NCBI GenBank assembly: GCA_017475415.1
Contig: JAFVFM010000112.1
Coordinates: forward strand, 1 to 7,055
Source of the DNA: Solobacterium sp.
Lineage (GTDB): Bacteria; Bacillota_I; Bacilli_A; Erysipelotrichales; Erysipelotrichaceae
Reading direction: 5' to 3'
DNA length: 7,055 bases
Part shown: positions 6,739 to 7,055 of the stretch, one piece after another
Layout of the letters: the number at the start of each line of letters is the position of its first letter
Numbering within the stretch: the stretch's first letter is position 1
Translations under genes and position numbers: made by a program
Notes under the pieces: generated by a model
The model's input: only the letters and a program-made list of their open reading frames with translations
Told to the model about the DNA's origin: nothing
Database searches by the model: none

Positions 6739-6882
6739 GAAGGAATCCCCAAATCCTTCTCGCTCTGTTGTCTTATAGCTAGCCCCGGTAAAGGTGGCGG
6801 GATTGTTCGCACCGTGAAAGGAAGCAACAATACAATCTGTAATGACAACAGCATTCATCTGAGGCGAAAGCCTCTTTTTTTT
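6739..6882 (+). ncRNA. Structured RNA of unknown family (riboswitch-like leader or sRNA)
   Basis: About 144 bases with dense complementarity ending in an intrinsic terminator. Elements: a 5' hairpin GAAGGA/TCCTTC (6739-6744 with 6754-6759); a closing stem of 14 bp in which CTGTTGTC (6765-6772) pairs with GACAACAG (6844-6851) and TTATAG (6773-6778) with CTGTAA (6837-6842), T6843 bulged; and an inner region with two readings. In one, GGTG-G-CG (6793-6799) pairs with CGCACC (6808-6813) while the loop ATTGTT (6802-6807) pairs with AACAAT (6826-6831), giving an H-type pseudoknot. In the other, GCCCC (6782-6786) pairs with GG-T-GGC (6793-6798) beside the ATTGTT/AACAAT hairpin, giving a three-way junction. 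GC content is clearly above the flanks. GGAAGCAAC resembles the SRP RNA apical motif, but the 5' partner does not match. I cannot name a family. Start estimated from structure; strand set by the terminator. Confidence 0.6.
6861..6882 (+). terminator. Intrinsic terminator of the structured RNA
   Basis: GAGGC (6861-6865), GAAA tetraloop (6866-6869), GCCTC (6870-6874), then eight T (6875-6882). This is a compact textbook terminator 9 bases after the closing stem of the RNA and 57 bases before the next start codon, so the RNA either ends here or is conditionally extended into the downstream gene. Confidence 0.85.
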
Positions 6883-6900
6883 GAATTTATTTAAGGAAAA

Positions 6901-6938
6901 CCAACTTTTCTTGGCTAAATAATAAGTAAGGAGGTTGG
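6901..6938 (+). promoter_or_regulatory. Strong RBS of the Rpn-like gene, with possible masking stem
   Basis: AAGGAGG (6928-6934) lies 5 bases before ATG 6940, an almost perfect Shine-Dalgarno sequence. CCAAC (6901-6905) can pair with GTTGG (6934-6938), which abuts and overlaps the last base of this site. CCAA (6901-6904) can instead pair with the nearer TTGG (6911-6914). The two pairings exclude each other and could gate translation, but they are only 4-5 bp, so the control idea is weak; the RBS itself is clear. Confidence 0.45.
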
Positions 6939-6939
6939 C

Positions 6940-7055
6940 ATGAGAAAGAATAAACAGAAGGACATCTTGGAAAGATCGATATTAAGAAGAAAAGATGTTG
7001 TGGCAGATGTGATGAGTGCACTTGTATTTCAGGGAAAAAGAAAGATTGAACCAAC
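6940..7055 (+). CDS. Rpn-type nuclease/putative transposase, 5' part
   Basis: Only the first 38 residues are inside the window. ATG 6940 follows an AAGGAGG site at the best spacing. The segment KDILERSILRRKDVVADVMS and the following ALVFQGKRKIEP match the usual opening of Rpn family recombination-promoting nucleases / PD-(D/E)XK putative transposases, which start with a KDxxEKxL segment, then DVFADIVNxLLFxGxQxIxPEDL. The catalytic residues would lie beyond the window, so activity cannot be judged. Genes of this family often occur in many copies per genome in gut Bacillota. The assignment rests on a short N-terminal match and is moderate. It lies 57 bases after the terminator of the structured RNA, with no obvious promoter of its own in the gap. 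Confidence 0.6.
   Translation, partial: MRKNKQKDILERSILRRKDVVADVMSALVFQGKRKIEP

Noticed and set aside
6793..6836. SRP (4.5S/scRNA) RNA, because of GGAAGCAAC after a CC...GG hairpin
   Set aside because: The 3' side resembles the conserved GGAAGCAGC, but the 5' side reads GTTCGCACC instead of the GTCAGG-type strand, the loop has six bases instead of GGAA, and an A-A clash replaces the U-A pair. The inner pseudoknot is also unlike a simple rod.
6739..6940. Type III toxin-antitoxin locus (ToxI-like RNA plus ToxN)
   Set aside because: No tandem RNA repeats are present and the downstream protein begins like an Rpn nuclease, not like ToxN, CptN or TenpN.
1..7055. CRISPR array, tRNA or rRNA genes
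   Set aside because: No regularly spaced direct repeats, no cloverleaf with T-loop signature, and no rRNA-like segments were seen on either strand.

Overview
The window comes from a low-GC Gram-positive bacterium. The reasons are the AT-rich codon use, strong AGGAGG-type ribosome binding sites, tight gene packing, and a lipoprotein-anchored flavin reductase with no haem domain. The gene mix (TldD/PmbA-type protease, VanZ-like protein, M20D amidohydrolase, secreted FMN/FAD reductase, Rpn-type nuclease) suggests an anaerobic gut or oral Bacillota, perhaps Erysipelotrichia. That placement is inference.

Layout. Positions 1-862 (+) hold the 3' part of a PmbA/TldE-like gene, then a 50-residue single-span membrane protein too small for routine calling, closed by a stem-loop at 862-901. 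Positions 916-4636 (+) form a compact run that may be one operon: GNAT acetyltransferase, an unrecognised 121-residue protein, a VanZ-like membrane protein, an iron-dependent alcohol dehydrogenase and an M20D amidohydrolase. It ends at a bidirectional terminator (4650-4686). Positions 4699-6507 (-) encode a lipoprotein with a covalent-FMN domain and a fumarate-reductase-type FAD domain. It has its own good sigma-A promoter and a short leader starting with a hairpin.

Positions 6508-6939 are intergenic but not empty. They hold the flavoprotein promoter, two inverted repeats, an A-rich stretch, and a compact structured RNA (about 6739-6882, +). This RNA has a long closing stem, a possible H-type pseudoknot and a textbook intrinsic terminator; I could not assign it to a known family. 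After it, at 6940, begins a gene whose first 38 residues resemble Rpn-family nucleases/putative transposases; it runs off the window.

Working together: the dehydrogenase and amidohydrolase look like catabolic enzymes (carbonyl/alcohol redox and release of N-acylated amino acids). The convergent flavoprotein probably uses an external fumarate-like acceptor to dispose of reducing equivalents. A joint pathway is not shown by the sequence. The least explained element is the structured RNA ahead of the Rpn-like gene.
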